This document shows positions 10,601 to 19,497 of a DNA stretch of 64,000 nucleotides, in pieces. The stretch spans positions 13,613,018 to 13,677,017 of the forward strand of contig CM065319.1 of NCBI GenBank assembly GCA_033032175.1, given 5' to 3'. Each line of letters starts with the position of its first letter. Position 1 is the stretch's first letter. The stretch is from Saturnia japonica (lineage: Eukaryota; Arthropoda; Insecta; Lepidoptera; Saturniidae). The position numbers and the translations under genes are program-made. The notes under the pieces are model-generated. The model was not told where the DNA came from and made no database searches. It saw only the letters and a program-made list of their open reading frames with translations.

Positions 10601-13600
10601 CTATTGACATTTACAGGTTTAGAATATACCTTCTAATGCACATATCCTAATTTTTTAAGCACATGACGCCCAGACAATACACAAACAAACCAAGGAAAGA
10701 TTGAATGAATGAATCCATGAATGAATTTGAGATTAGTGTTTATATAGTACATCTATGCTTATTTTCTTAAACTACTCCTTAACACGGATTGAATTCTCTA
10801 ATTTGAATAACTATAACAAAATATTATATATCAGTAATGAAACATTAACAAAATGTTGATAAGTTTTGTCTTAATAACTGTGCTCTTGTGGATGGATATG
10901 CAAATTTTTACGTACATTTGTGTAACTTTGAGAGCTGAAGGGTTAATAGTAAAGTTGCAAGCCCATTGTAGCTGTAAAGGTCTCCTGGCCAAAAGTATAG
11001 GCTGTTTGAAAAAAAATGCGCAGTCTCTTAATAATAATTTTCAAGGCTTTGGAAATTATTATTGGTTTTAATTTTCAATACTAATCAAAATAATTAACAA
11101 GGAAATAAAAAAGCCCAACAAAAAAATCTTGACTAAAAAAATTATTTTTCTGTCTTTGCTTTTTATCTAATTCTCAGAAGTCGTACTTAAATATTATATG
11201 TATAGCCTATGTCACTCCCACAATTGAGACAAATCAAACGACACCTCGTTTGCTAAAATTCATCAAGCCGTTTAGGTTACAGAGCGTGCAAAAGAAATAG
11301 ACATATGTACATAAGCTCGAAAAACATAACCCTCCTTTTACGCAGTCGGGTAAAAGAAGGCTCATTAATTTATTTTTTTAAACTAAACCTTTCTTAATTT
11401 TAATAAATGTTTGCAGTGGTACATCTGGGTTTCATGAGTTTAAAATGAGATATAAAAAAATAAATTACACTATTGTATGTAAAAATAATAATAACTATAA
11501 ATATTGAATATTGCCTCCCTATATATTTAAAAAAATTTAATCTTATTTCTGATCGTTACCTTGATTTGGCTCTGTCAATAGCTTTATTAGGGCTAGATTT
11601 TGTTGTCTTCTTTGGCCTGTCATTGTTCGTATCTGAACCTGATTTTGAAGAGGGTTTCGTTGACAATGCTATGAGAACTTTTTGAAATTCCTCTAATGAA
11701 TCTAAAAGATAAAAACGAAATGTTTTAAATGCATGACATTTAGGTGTTATAATATACTATATGGTCCAGTATAACCCTTTTTTTTATGAAACTAAGATGG
11801 CAAATAAGCGTACGGATCGGCTGATCGTAAGCGGCTACCATGGCCTATGGGCGCTCATCTATATCTTGCTATCAATAGCGCGTTGCCGACCTAGAAACCC
11901 CCTAACCCGAGGAGCTCTGGAAACCCTACTCACCACAGGAATACACCACCAGGTTATTTAGGTATTGATAGAAAGGTATTACCTAAGTATTTGTTTGGAC
12001 ACCCATCTATACTAATATAATAAACCTGAAAAGTTTTTTTTTGTTTGTTTGTTTAAACACGCTAATCTCTGGAACTATCCAGTCGGATTCGAAAAATTAT
12101 TTTTGTTTATGATAGCTAGACTACCGAGGAATAGTATATATATAGGCTATTTAAGATTAGACTAAACTCTCAGTTATCCTTAAATATTGATTTTTGTTTC
12201 GTAAGTCGGAAATCGAGGCTCTCCCGAACTGCGTTATCCGCGTGCGCTGGCGTAATCGTTAATGATACGGAAATACAATTCTCTACAATAATATTGGTCC
12301 TTAGTATATCTAAAAACAAATCATTGATATCATATGCCTCTATCTCTTATACTTATTGCACAATAAGGTATGTTGTAACAAAGATTTGTTGAAAATTAAA
12401 AAGTGATTATAAGCATTATTATTTCTAGACATGGCAAAGCATATTAATCCTTAGAAACAAAAGTTACTTCATCATAAAGACAATTTTATTAAGTTAAACT
12501 TTGCTCTTTTGAGTATGTTATTTGGACACATAGTTTAGGAGACAATGAAAAATTAAAATAATTTGTAGTTACGGGAAGAACAATTATGATAGGCGGGTGC
12601 GTTGGCGGAGCGGTGTTTGTCGTATAAAATGAATACGAGTGAAACCGTGGGGCACAGCTAGTATGTATATACGTGGCTTCATAGTGAGATTTAGTAAGAT
12701 ATGGTGGTAGCAGTAATTATACCAAATAATAAGTCATACATATCTTAAACCCAGAAATTTAAAATTTTCATACTAATGATATTGAATACTTTAGCTTTTA
12801 GCGGGACGTCCCAATTTTTAGCCCAAAATTAAATGCCTCGCGCGGGGCAAGTTCAGTCTCACTTTTCGGGGATAGCTTGACTGTACAGCACGAAGGAAAC
12901 TTAATATACAGAAAATTATATATAACTAATTCGTAAGTAATGTTACTATAAACATAATTTGAAATACAAATAAAAAGAAAATTAGTTAAAAGCTACTCAT
13001 TATTTACATTTTTTTTATTATGTCCCGCTTTCTTTATGTTTCAAATCTCGCTTTACCCAAAAAAAATCTGGCAATACTGTAATCAACTTACCATAAATCT
13101 CAACACTAGAGACAACTTCTTGCACCCTCTGAACTTCTTTATAACTTGGTTTCCTTGTCGGGAAGGGCATCACCCTGACTCTTTCGTCGTCTTTCTTTAT
13201 AGGTGAAGTCTTCCCGAACAGTGCACCTTGGTTCAAATAGCCGACGGCTCGACATAGGATCATACTGCATTCGTTTAGTTCCTCTGTCCAATTTGTTAAG
13301 ATTTCTTGAACTTGCTACAAGAACATAATATCAATCTAAAAGTAGACTCCTTTTTAAACATAATTCGCGCACGAAAGAGTGTGATTGGCATGGTGAGATT
13401 TGGCATGGTTAAATTTTATATGGAGAAAGAGAAGAAAGCAGAAATGTATATATAATATGTGTTACTAATAATACATTAATTTAAATAATTACTATTGCGA
13501 GTATCAAACCAACCAGTACCATTGAACTTAGCCCCCCAAAACATTGACAATGAGTGAAAAGTAAGCAAGTGATTTATGTAACATTCATTGTTTACGTTCA

Positions 13601-16600
13601 TACTGCAAATGTAAAACAGATAGACAGAGAAAACAGGTCTATGGTTAAAAAGTCGCACAGCATAGACTTCAATACTTTCGAGCTGTGAATTTTGTGTGTT
13701 TTGTTTTACTCTTTAGATACTTGGCCCTTATCTATAAAAATAAGATATCACAATACAAGCAAAATGTTCTCATTCCCAGTATGCATCGCAAACATTTAAA
13801 ATCAGATTCATTTAAAAAAAAAAAAAAAACCATAAAATTTTCCTATTCAACCCAATTCAACTCCGATGTCTATATCTGAAGGGTATCAAACAATACATAA
13901 AAATATTTATAAAAACCTGCAAAAATTTGGCCTGATTTTGTCGCCTCAGGCTCGCTCCGGCCGTCCTTGGCAAATTGCCGTAATGATCACGTGTCGCCTG
14001 TGCCTGGCCTTGACCCTTTCTCACTACATAAGAGTGATAAGTCTTATGCACAACTGGTGATCCACTGGCGAATATAGCTCCAGCGAAGTGACCTCCCGAC
14101 ACCATCAAAATAGCCCATCTCTGAAACACTGGGAATACCAGACGTTTGCAGCGTTTAATCCAAGCATCACCAATACCATCTGTTGATAACTCCTCCTGCA
14201 AATAGGAATATAAAAAAACTGTAATATTTTTTATTATATGAACAGAGCAAAGAAAAATAGCCAAAACAAAGTCATTGTTACATGTCATTCAAATTAAAAA
14301 GCAATTATGACAAGTGTTCCCAAAAACAATAATTTAAAAACTGTACCTTCCGATGGTGTAGTATACATCTGTAAATACAGAAAACCTGGCCAGCATTATT
14401 TGTAAAGAATGCTTTGCAATGTCTTGTTGCTGCTGCAAACAGCTCATTGGGTGGGATGTTCTTCCTCTGTGTTACTTCATCTTCTGAATCACTTCCTGAC
14501 ACACTTGAGTCACCTGCAAATAATTTAAATTAAATGTATTGCTAAAATTACAAAACAAATTAAATTATATCATCAGTTCACATTCTCACATTGGAAAATT
14601 GTGTACACAAAATAGTTTGTATCATAGTTAATAAATATCGCACATTTATACTACTGATTGGCAAAATTAAAAACCAAAAAGGGAATTTTTATATGCATAA
14701 CATCTTTATTGCATACTAGCTGTGCCCATGGCTTCGCTCACGTGGACTACAGAATGCCTGCGCGAATTTTGCTACCTCACTCCTGGCTATTTTAAAGACA
14801 AAAATACTTATTGTGGGTGTTCCTTAGAAGACACATGTATACTCTCCTGGACTTTTTTTTAGGTCTTCTTGATGCCTATAATTATGTAGTAGCTTAATTT
14901 GCTATATCTCTTATGGTTTACTCAGCATAAGCCATTAAGGCGCCTAATTTGATACCATGACCAGTTTTTTTTTATTTGTGCGGAACCCTAATTATTTTTC
15001 TAAAATAAAAGTAGCCTAAGTTACTCCTTATATCATCAGCTATCTATCAATGAAAGTCCCGTCAAAATCGGTCCAACCGTTTCGGAGATTACTCGGAACA
15101 AACAGACAGACAGAAATTTAAAAAATGGGCTTTTTGTTATAGGTATCCTATATACTTTCATAGCATTTAATAAAAAACTGTTATTTTGACATTACAAACA
15201 CACACTTCAATTTTATTAATTGTATAGATTTCCATCAATTTGAGAAAAGGAAAGATAGACTTATAGATGGCCACTGAGAGAATATATTGCTGGCATACGT
15301 CACAACAGACAACAGTTTTAGCAACCCAAAATGGCGAGTGGCGACCCATTACGTCATTTGGGGTTGCAATTATTTACCACAAATATAAAAGTTTTGTAGC
15401 TACTCATATTTAGGATTGCCTACTTTTGTATAAGAAATAAAGTATATTAAGGTTAAGACGAAAAACAATAGTAGCCTTGTTCACCTAGTGGTCGTTAGCG
15501 CAACTGCTATGAGCTAGGCCAGGTCGAGCAAAATGTTATTGGGTTTTTCCTATGAAATTCTCAGTAGCAGCTCGGAGTTTGGTTTGGTGCCTGATTAATG
15601 GCAATAGGCTCGCCCCCTATTATATGGGATCTAAAAACATACTCGGCAAATTGTGGGTATACAATTAGTACACCTCTGCCTAACCCTTCAGGGAATACAG
15701 GCGTGATGGTAAGTTATATTTTAGATACATGAACAGTATATTTATATTTTTAAATCTTAAAAACTTTATTTATGCTGTGATATTTATGGTAAAAAATGGT
15801 AAGCCCAAATGCAGTGATGGGTCACCTATTTGTGTTGCTAAAAGAGTCATTTGTTGTGAAAACTTCAGGAATACATTCTCTCAGTGGCCAAACTGCAGTA
15901 TTCAATTTAATTTATTCTTAAGGTCCACAGTTACAAAGTGGTTGATAGCAATTGGAATATAATACCTCTGAATAGAATTTCTCTTACCTTGTCGAGAATT
16001 AAATTGTCCAAGAGTAAGTGCAGGCTTGCCAAATAGTTTTCTCTTCAAATTATGTGTATGCCAATGATGTTTGTAGTGAGAAATTTGCTCAGCTCTTGTC
16101 TCAAATGGACCAACTCCACAGCACGAGCAGCAGTTGCCATCAGAAGCACCATTTATTGTTAGTGCATTTAGACGTCTCAGCACCTCTTTCTCATCAACTA
16201 TTATTACAACAGATTACAATAAAACCTTATTTTTCATCATGGATTTTAATTACTCAAATTAATTTTGTGAATATCAGGGATGTATTCCGAAATTCTGTTT
16301 CACAGCATGTGGCAATAACTTTATTGTTCTTCTGTATTTACAAACTTATTATTTCTAGTAATTATTACTTATATTGTCAATAAAAATAATATCAACAACT
16401 TTTGTCATGAAAATGGATATTTTTCTCTTTGTTTCTATATAACTCATATATTAGCTCCAACTATGATTTTCTAAATCTATGATTTTCTAAATGTTTTATA
16501 ATTATCAGCATAAAATACCATACAATATGAATAATAATTTGTAATATTGTAATCTACAATGTAAATATAAATACATATGGGGACACAATTTCACACACAG

Positions 16601-17626
16601 CTATTTAATTCCAAACTAAGTATAGCTTATATTACAGTAACTAAACAACTGATATACATACATATTATATTATTATTACAAACAACTGAAAGGAGTTTTT
16701 GGAGGGATCTTGAAGTGGCATGTTGTGGTTTTTATTTTAATTAATTTAATTGGGTTTGGCCCCTATTATATGTAATATTGGTGGCATTTTACATAATATA
16801 GTTTGGTTTTTGTGAAAGCATGCATTCTCGGATCCCACAAAAACTCCCAAGAAAGTTCTAACAAGGGAGCCATCATCTTGTTAAGATACTGAAATTGTCA
16901 TAACACATGACACGATAATTCACTTGATAATAGCAATAATGGTCTTAATTAAAGAGGACTAGTTGCCAAGTTAGGAACAAGAAGAAGAAACAACTGACGT
17001 CTATGCTCATCACACAAGTGTCAGTTGTATGTGGGGATTGGTCCAGTGACCTCTCGGTTCAATAGTAGGGCCAGTACCACTGCAACACAAGATATTTTTT
17101 AAGGAAGGTAAATAAATTAATCTTTTTTACCCCAATCTTCTTTACTAAAAAAATTGTATCTAAACTTCTTTAATCCCAAGTAACAAATAAAAAAGAATTT
17201 TGAAAATACTTTAAAAACACCATGTTGTGCAACATGTACCATTTTTTAATATTGTGCAATTTTAAGTGAGTTTTATGTGACAATAAATAACAATTATCAT
17301 TCATTAATATTTTTGGATACACTTTTCGTCTCAAAATTATGATAGAGACATATTACACAAATATGAAAAATTATACGGTAAATAATTGTAGCATATGGTA
17401 CTAAACAAAATAAAACTGGAAGTAGGATGAAAATGATAGAATTTCATAGATAATCAATAGGAGAATGAAATGCTGAACAATAATTTAACAAATTCTACTT
17501 ACCAATTTGATGAGATTGCGCGAACATACATGCTGCAACTTTCATGCCTTTCAAAAGATTTTCAAAATCATCTTTTTCATATATTTTTATAGTTTTGCAT
17601 TTCACATTATCCTGTTTAGGTGGCAT
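4471..17626 (-). CDS. ANKZF1: ANKZF1/Vms1 orthologue, ten exons, C-terminus outside window
   Basis: Ten minus-strand exons join in frame to 637 codons: 17503-17626, 15988-16197, 14347-14513, 13917-14195, 13092-13314, 11560-11701, 8930-9239, 7089-7249, 6747-6888 and 4471-4623. All have AG acceptors and GT donors and all phases match. Order of domains: C2H2 zinc finger (C65, C68, H82, H88); VLRF1 domain about residues 120-334, with GGHFAGAIF and the GQAQ motif placing the catalytic glutamine at 233; acidic and lysine-rich linkers; two ankyrin repeats about 486-575; PGPLTPE at about 590; then a highly basic helix that in this family carries the p97/VCP-binding motif. Family knowledge: Vms1/ANKZF1 cleaves peptidyl-tRNA on stalled 60S ribosomes, releasing nascent chains in ribosome quality control. 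Vertebrate ANKZF1 is about 90 residues longer and ends in a second small Cys-rich domain; that part is not seen here. The start ATG is preceded by AACA and opens the first recognisable exon. Confidence 0.88.
5270..5680 (+). other. CpG-rich block ending at a GTGAGT donor (possible non-coding first exon)
   Basis: Locally GC-rich against an AT-rich background and without long ORF logic. On the plus strand it ends in GACGAG|GTGAGT at about 5675. It could be an untranslated first exon and promoter of a plus-strand transcript, or just a retroelement piece. No downstream exon was identified. Confidence 0.25.
6196..6350 (-). repeat. LINE/SINE 3' tail
   Basis: Starts with a TCAAAATCAAAATAATC tail and continues with 'ggccctaagaaggcac' and 'gccggttcgg'. 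The same sequence recurs at 60417-60512 and, in the other orientation, at 22255-22385. It interrupts an older repeat at 6195. Confidence 0.55.
6747..6888 (-). CDS. ANKZF1: ANKZF1 exon 9 (end of ankyrin region)
   Basis: Acceptor TTAACAG, donor AAG|GTAAAT. Completes the ankyrin repeat (LNVGGDPCVKN..LQTPYAAS) and gives RIAFRVFQAQYPDRYNY, matching NEFRRFMEKNPDAYDYNK of vertebrate ANKZF1. Confidence 0.88.
7089..7249 (-). CDS. ANKZF1: ANKZF1 exon 8 (ankyrin repeats)
   Basis: Acceptor TTTTTCAG, donor CT|GTAAGT. Encodes MWKHIGNKEFETL and DGNTALHKAA, an ankyrin repeat start. Confidence 0.88.
7840..8165. repeat. Dispersed repeat in ANKZF1 intron 7
   Basis: Shares blocks such as ACCGAGAGATCGGCAAT, 'catgccggt', 'ttgattactggatat' and 'gtatggtagtcacaatccagtcg' with 6090-6725, 30660-30770 and 31270-31340. 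Probably a SINE-like family. Confidence 0.45.
8250..8640. repeat. Inverted-repeat element in ANKZF1 intron 7
   Basis: CTGTCAGCCATATT near 8258 is matched in inverse orientation by AATATGGCCGACAG near 8600, each accompanied by a TGACGTCA-like word. About 390 bp, no coding content; MITE-like. Confidence 0.45.
8930..9239 (-). CDS. ANKZF1: ANKZF1 exon 7 (acidic then lysine-rich linker)
   Basis: Acceptor TTTCAG, donor GG|GTATTG. 103 codons containing an acidic segment and a run of six lysines, equivalent to the KRRRRKRNKK region before the ankyrin repeats in vertebrate ANKZF1. The reading frame would stay open to a stop at 8903-8905 if unspliced. Confidence 0.8.
9240..11559. other. ANKZF1 intron 6: hairpin and repeats
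   Basis: Holds a (TG)n run near 9372, a strong hairpin at 9631-9746, a possible longer inverted-repeat element to about 10270, and a repeat piece at 10370-10480 that resembles 26220-26340. No exon recognised. Confidence 0.5.
9631..9746. repeat. 30-bp inverted repeat (hairpin)
   Basis: Arms 9631-9660 and 9716-9746 pair along about 30 positions with few mismatches; the inner part TTGGTGATTACCG is exact. The loop is about 55 bp. Likely the core of a foldback transposon; 13-bp inverted ends (TTTTCAACACACT at about 9753 and its complement at about 10245) may mark a larger, nearby element. Confidence 0.55.
11560..11701 (-). CDS. ANKZF1: ANKZF1 exon 6 (linker)
   Basis: Acceptor CTTTTAG, donor AG|GTAACG. 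Low-complexity, Ser/Lys-rich linker after the VLRF1 domain. Support is phase continuity on both sides rather than similarity. Confidence 0.75.
11740..11955. repeat. Dispersed repeat ('gcgttgccgacc ... ctactcaccgcaggaacac')
   Basis: Near-identical phrasing occurs at 25840-25925 (and copy 2) and 60115-60300. Non-coding interspersed repeat inside ANKZF1 intron 5. Confidence 0.55.
12006..12661 (+). mobile_element. Non-autonomous Helitron
   Basis: Begins TCTATACTAATATAATAAACC directly after an A (12005), and ends GGGGCACAGCTAG followed by T (12662). A 5' TC, a 3' CTAG and insertion between A and T are the Helitron signature; the internal 'gctaatctctggaacta' text is typical of lepidopteran copies. 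No ORF: it would depend on an autonomous element. Confidence 0.8.
13092..13314 (-). CDS. ANKZF1: ANKZF1 exon 5 (end of VLRF1)
   Basis: Acceptor TTGTAG, donor G|GTAAGT. Encodes ALFGKTSPIKKDDERVR and FPTRKPSYKEVQRV, matching the FFGG and ATRRPTFQELQRV segments that close the VLRF1 domain in ANKZF1 proteins. Confidence 0.9.
13381..13655. repeat. Dispersed ~270-bp repeat
   Basis: Aligns by eye over its length with 58980-59245 (GGCATGGTTAAA, ATTGAACTTAG, 'aagcaagtgat' blocks). Family unknown. Lies in ANKZF1 intron 4. Confidence 0.5.
13917..14195 (-). CDS. ANKZF1: ANKZF1 exon 4 (VLRF1 catalytic core)
   Basis: 93 codons, phase 0 at both ends. Carries GGHFAGAIF, HKTYHSY and RKGQGQAQATRD. The last Gln of GQAQ corresponds to the glutamine needed for peptidyl-tRNA cleavage in the family (residue 233 of the joined protein). 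TAGASLRRQNQ follows, where relatives have SAGANLRRYNE. Confidence 0.93.
14347..14513 (-). CDS. ANKZF1: ANKZF1 exon 3 (acidic linker, start of VLRF1)
   Basis: Acceptor TTTGCAG, donor AAG|GTACAG, phase 2 in and 0 out. Encodes a Ser/Asp/Glu-rich linker and the segment AGQVFCIYRCIL, which matches the first strand of the VLRF1 domain. Confidence 0.88.
14716..15228 (-). mobile_element. Non-autonomous Helitron
   Basis: On the minus strand it starts TCTATACAATTAATAAAATTG after an A (15229) and ends GGGCACAGCTAG before a T. Carries the text 'aaaatcggtccaaccgtttcggagatta' (split here by reading direction) that recurs in the elements at 25172, 27877, 28764 and 50060. Located in ANKZF1 intron 2. Confidence 0.75.
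15472..15717 (+). mobile_element. tRNA-derived SINE
   Basis: Starts with an A-box-like word CCTAGTGGTCGTTAGCGC and runs to 'cctctgcctaacccttcagggaatacaggcgtgatg'. Same family as the minus-strand copies at 31345-31575 and 46929-47159. The B box is eroded. Confidence 0.65.
15988..16197 (-). CDS. ANKZF1: ANKZF1 exon 2 (C2H2 zinc finger)
   Basis: Acceptor AATAATAG, donor G|GTAAG. Encodes CSCCGVGPFETRAEQISHY followed by KHHWHTHNLKRKL, the ANKZF1-type C2H2 finger, and the LFGKPALTL stretch that precedes the VLRF1 domain in the family. Confidence 0.9.
16198..17502. other. ANKZF1 intron 1
   Basis: AT-rich intron. It holds one copy of an inverted-repeat family at 16688-16985; no exon or other gene was recognised. 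Confidence 0.6.
16688..16985 (+). repeat. Dispersed repeat (GGCGGGATCTTGAAGTGACATG family)
   Basis: Recurs at 19162-19497 and 34733-35066 in the same orientation, and at 18585-18692, 22400-22575 and 33897-34003 in the opposite one. It contains AACAAGGGAGCCAYCATCT and AAGAGGACYRGTTRCCAAG blocks. Probably a DNA-transposon derivative. Confidence 0.6.
17503..17626 (-). CDS. ANKZF1: ANKZF1 exon 1 (start codon)
   Basis: ATG at 17624-17626 begins MPPKQDNVKC; 41 codons plus one base, donor G|GTAAGT. The short N-terminal region has no motif I recognise. Choosing this start rests on phase continuity with exon 2 and the lack of an acceptor just upstream. Confidence 0.75.
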
Positions 17627-18372
17627 TGTTATTGTGCAATGTATTACATTCAGGGAGAAAAAACTTCACGTTACTAATTTAATGTGTAAGGACCACTGAA
17701 GAGTACGGAGTGGACTTGGAGTCTAATATTATGGAATTTTATACCAATCTAAGAGAATTCAATCATTTTTAAAATTCTTAGAGAACCAGCAGCACATATT
17801 AGGGATGAACGATTTGCATCTCAGTCAATCTCAGTAGTATTAGTATATTAAGAATGAAAACATCGATGTTCAGAAATCGATTTAGGTTATCTACAACATT
17901 GATAATTTATAATCAGAAACATCAGCTGTCGATGTTCTACAATATTATTTTGTTTGTTGTAAATGGAGTTTAAGGCACCGTACGAACGCAAATTATAAAC
18001 AGAAATAATAGTTTTACCAAAAAGGGTCGTCTGCCTGAGCCAACTTTGCTTACCTACATTGAGTTAGCGTCCAAAGAATGTCACAAAAAGATTGTGTGGT
18101 TTTATGAAACCACGGTAAAAGTGAAACTCTTTTTCACATTACAGACATTTAACTAAAAATTCACAAATGAGTCTATACACTACACGGTCAGTTGCTGCGA
18201 ACTATAGGCGCCGCCATATTGGCCTTGGCTGCTCTGGCGAGCGCCTTTCACTTTATCCCTAGTCCGCGGCTGACCGTCACACGACATGCAACACACAGAC
18301 CAAAAAGTTTGAGACTATCTAATAAAAGTTTCACTTTAAAAAATGACTTCAAACATTGATGTTTTTATGATA
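17627..18372. other. Region upstream of ANKZF1, including a repeat at 18087-18245
   Basis: Contains the ANKZF1 promoter side; no core promoter element can be called with confidence. 18087-18245 is a repeat: GATTGTGTGGTTTTATGAAA and GCGAACTATAGGCGCCGCCA recur at 60740-60921. Confidence 0.5.
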
Positions 18373-18584
18373 ATTATTATACATCAATTTTATATATCAA
18401 TAAAGACATCGATATTTTTCTATAATCATCACCTTCATCTCTATTACATATGTCATAGACAAAGTAGTTTTTGACGTTTAGGGTACCATAGAGTTTTGTT
18501 GTAGGTTTTTCGTGAAAGAAAAAGGCAATATAGACCATGCAGCCAAGTCAGATGGATTTATAATTTATGTTTAGATGTTATCTA

Positions 18585-19497
18585 TCACGCAAAATGCCAC
18601 CATTATTACATAATAAAAGTTCAATGAATTAAAAATAAAAACCATATGTCACTTCAAGATCCCGCCAAAAACTCCGTACCTTTTTTTTGTATAGTTTTCC
18701 TTTTCTTTTCTACCTAGTCTCTGGTGAAAGGAAAAGTCAAAGGTATCTAGATCGTGCCCAGCTTTTCTTCTAGTAAAAGTCCGCCTAACATATTAAACGA
18801 TTTAGGCCTTCAGAAATACTTCAAGGTTTTCGATTTGGTAATATGTCAGCTTTAATCATAGATGTATATTATACTACATCTATCTATGGCTTTAATGGTC
18901 TTCAGTTATAGTAAATCCTATCTAGCTGCATTGTTCAGTTCCATTAAACACTCAAAACTCAAAGCGCGGATCTGTCTTTGATACCTGTTTGAAAAAAAAT
19001 TAAACTATCCACTATAACCCAGAGACTATAACCTATATAATATTAATAATAAAAAGACAAGGAAAACAAACTAATCAGTTTCCACAATGTATATTATGGC
19101 AACCGTGTTCTAAACTTCTAACATCATAACTCCTCTGGTTATTGGTCTATGATCATAACATTCACAGAATCTTTTTGGCGGGATCTCAAGAAGTGACATG
19201 TTATGGTTTTTATTTTTAATTCATTAACTTAGGTTTTTAACCCTATATTTTATGTAATATTGGCGGCGTTTTGCGTGATATATTTTGGTTTTTGTACATA
19301 TGTAAAGTGGATTATAAATAGAAGCTGAAAACTTTCATTCTGAGGTCCCACAAAAACTTCCTTGAAAGTTCTAACAAGGGAGCCACCATCTTGTTAGGAT
19401 ACTGAATCGTCATAACACATGACACTATAATTCACTCGATAATGGCAGTAATGGTCTTCATTAAAGAGGACCGGTTACCAAGTTAGGAAGAAGAAGA
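18585..19497. repeat. Inverted-repeat pair of the GGCGGGATCT family
   Basis: 18592-18692 reads as the reverse complement of 19162-19290 across about 100 bp with scattered differences; about 470 bp lie between. The right arm continues to 19497. Either two oppositely inserted copies or one composite element. Its equivalent in copy 2 is 33897-35066. Confidence 0.6.

Noticed and set aside
13857..14288. 143-codon minus-strand ORF as a separate gene
   Set aside because: Its middle is ANKZF1 exon 4; both ends are intron read-through past the splice sites at 14195 and 13917.
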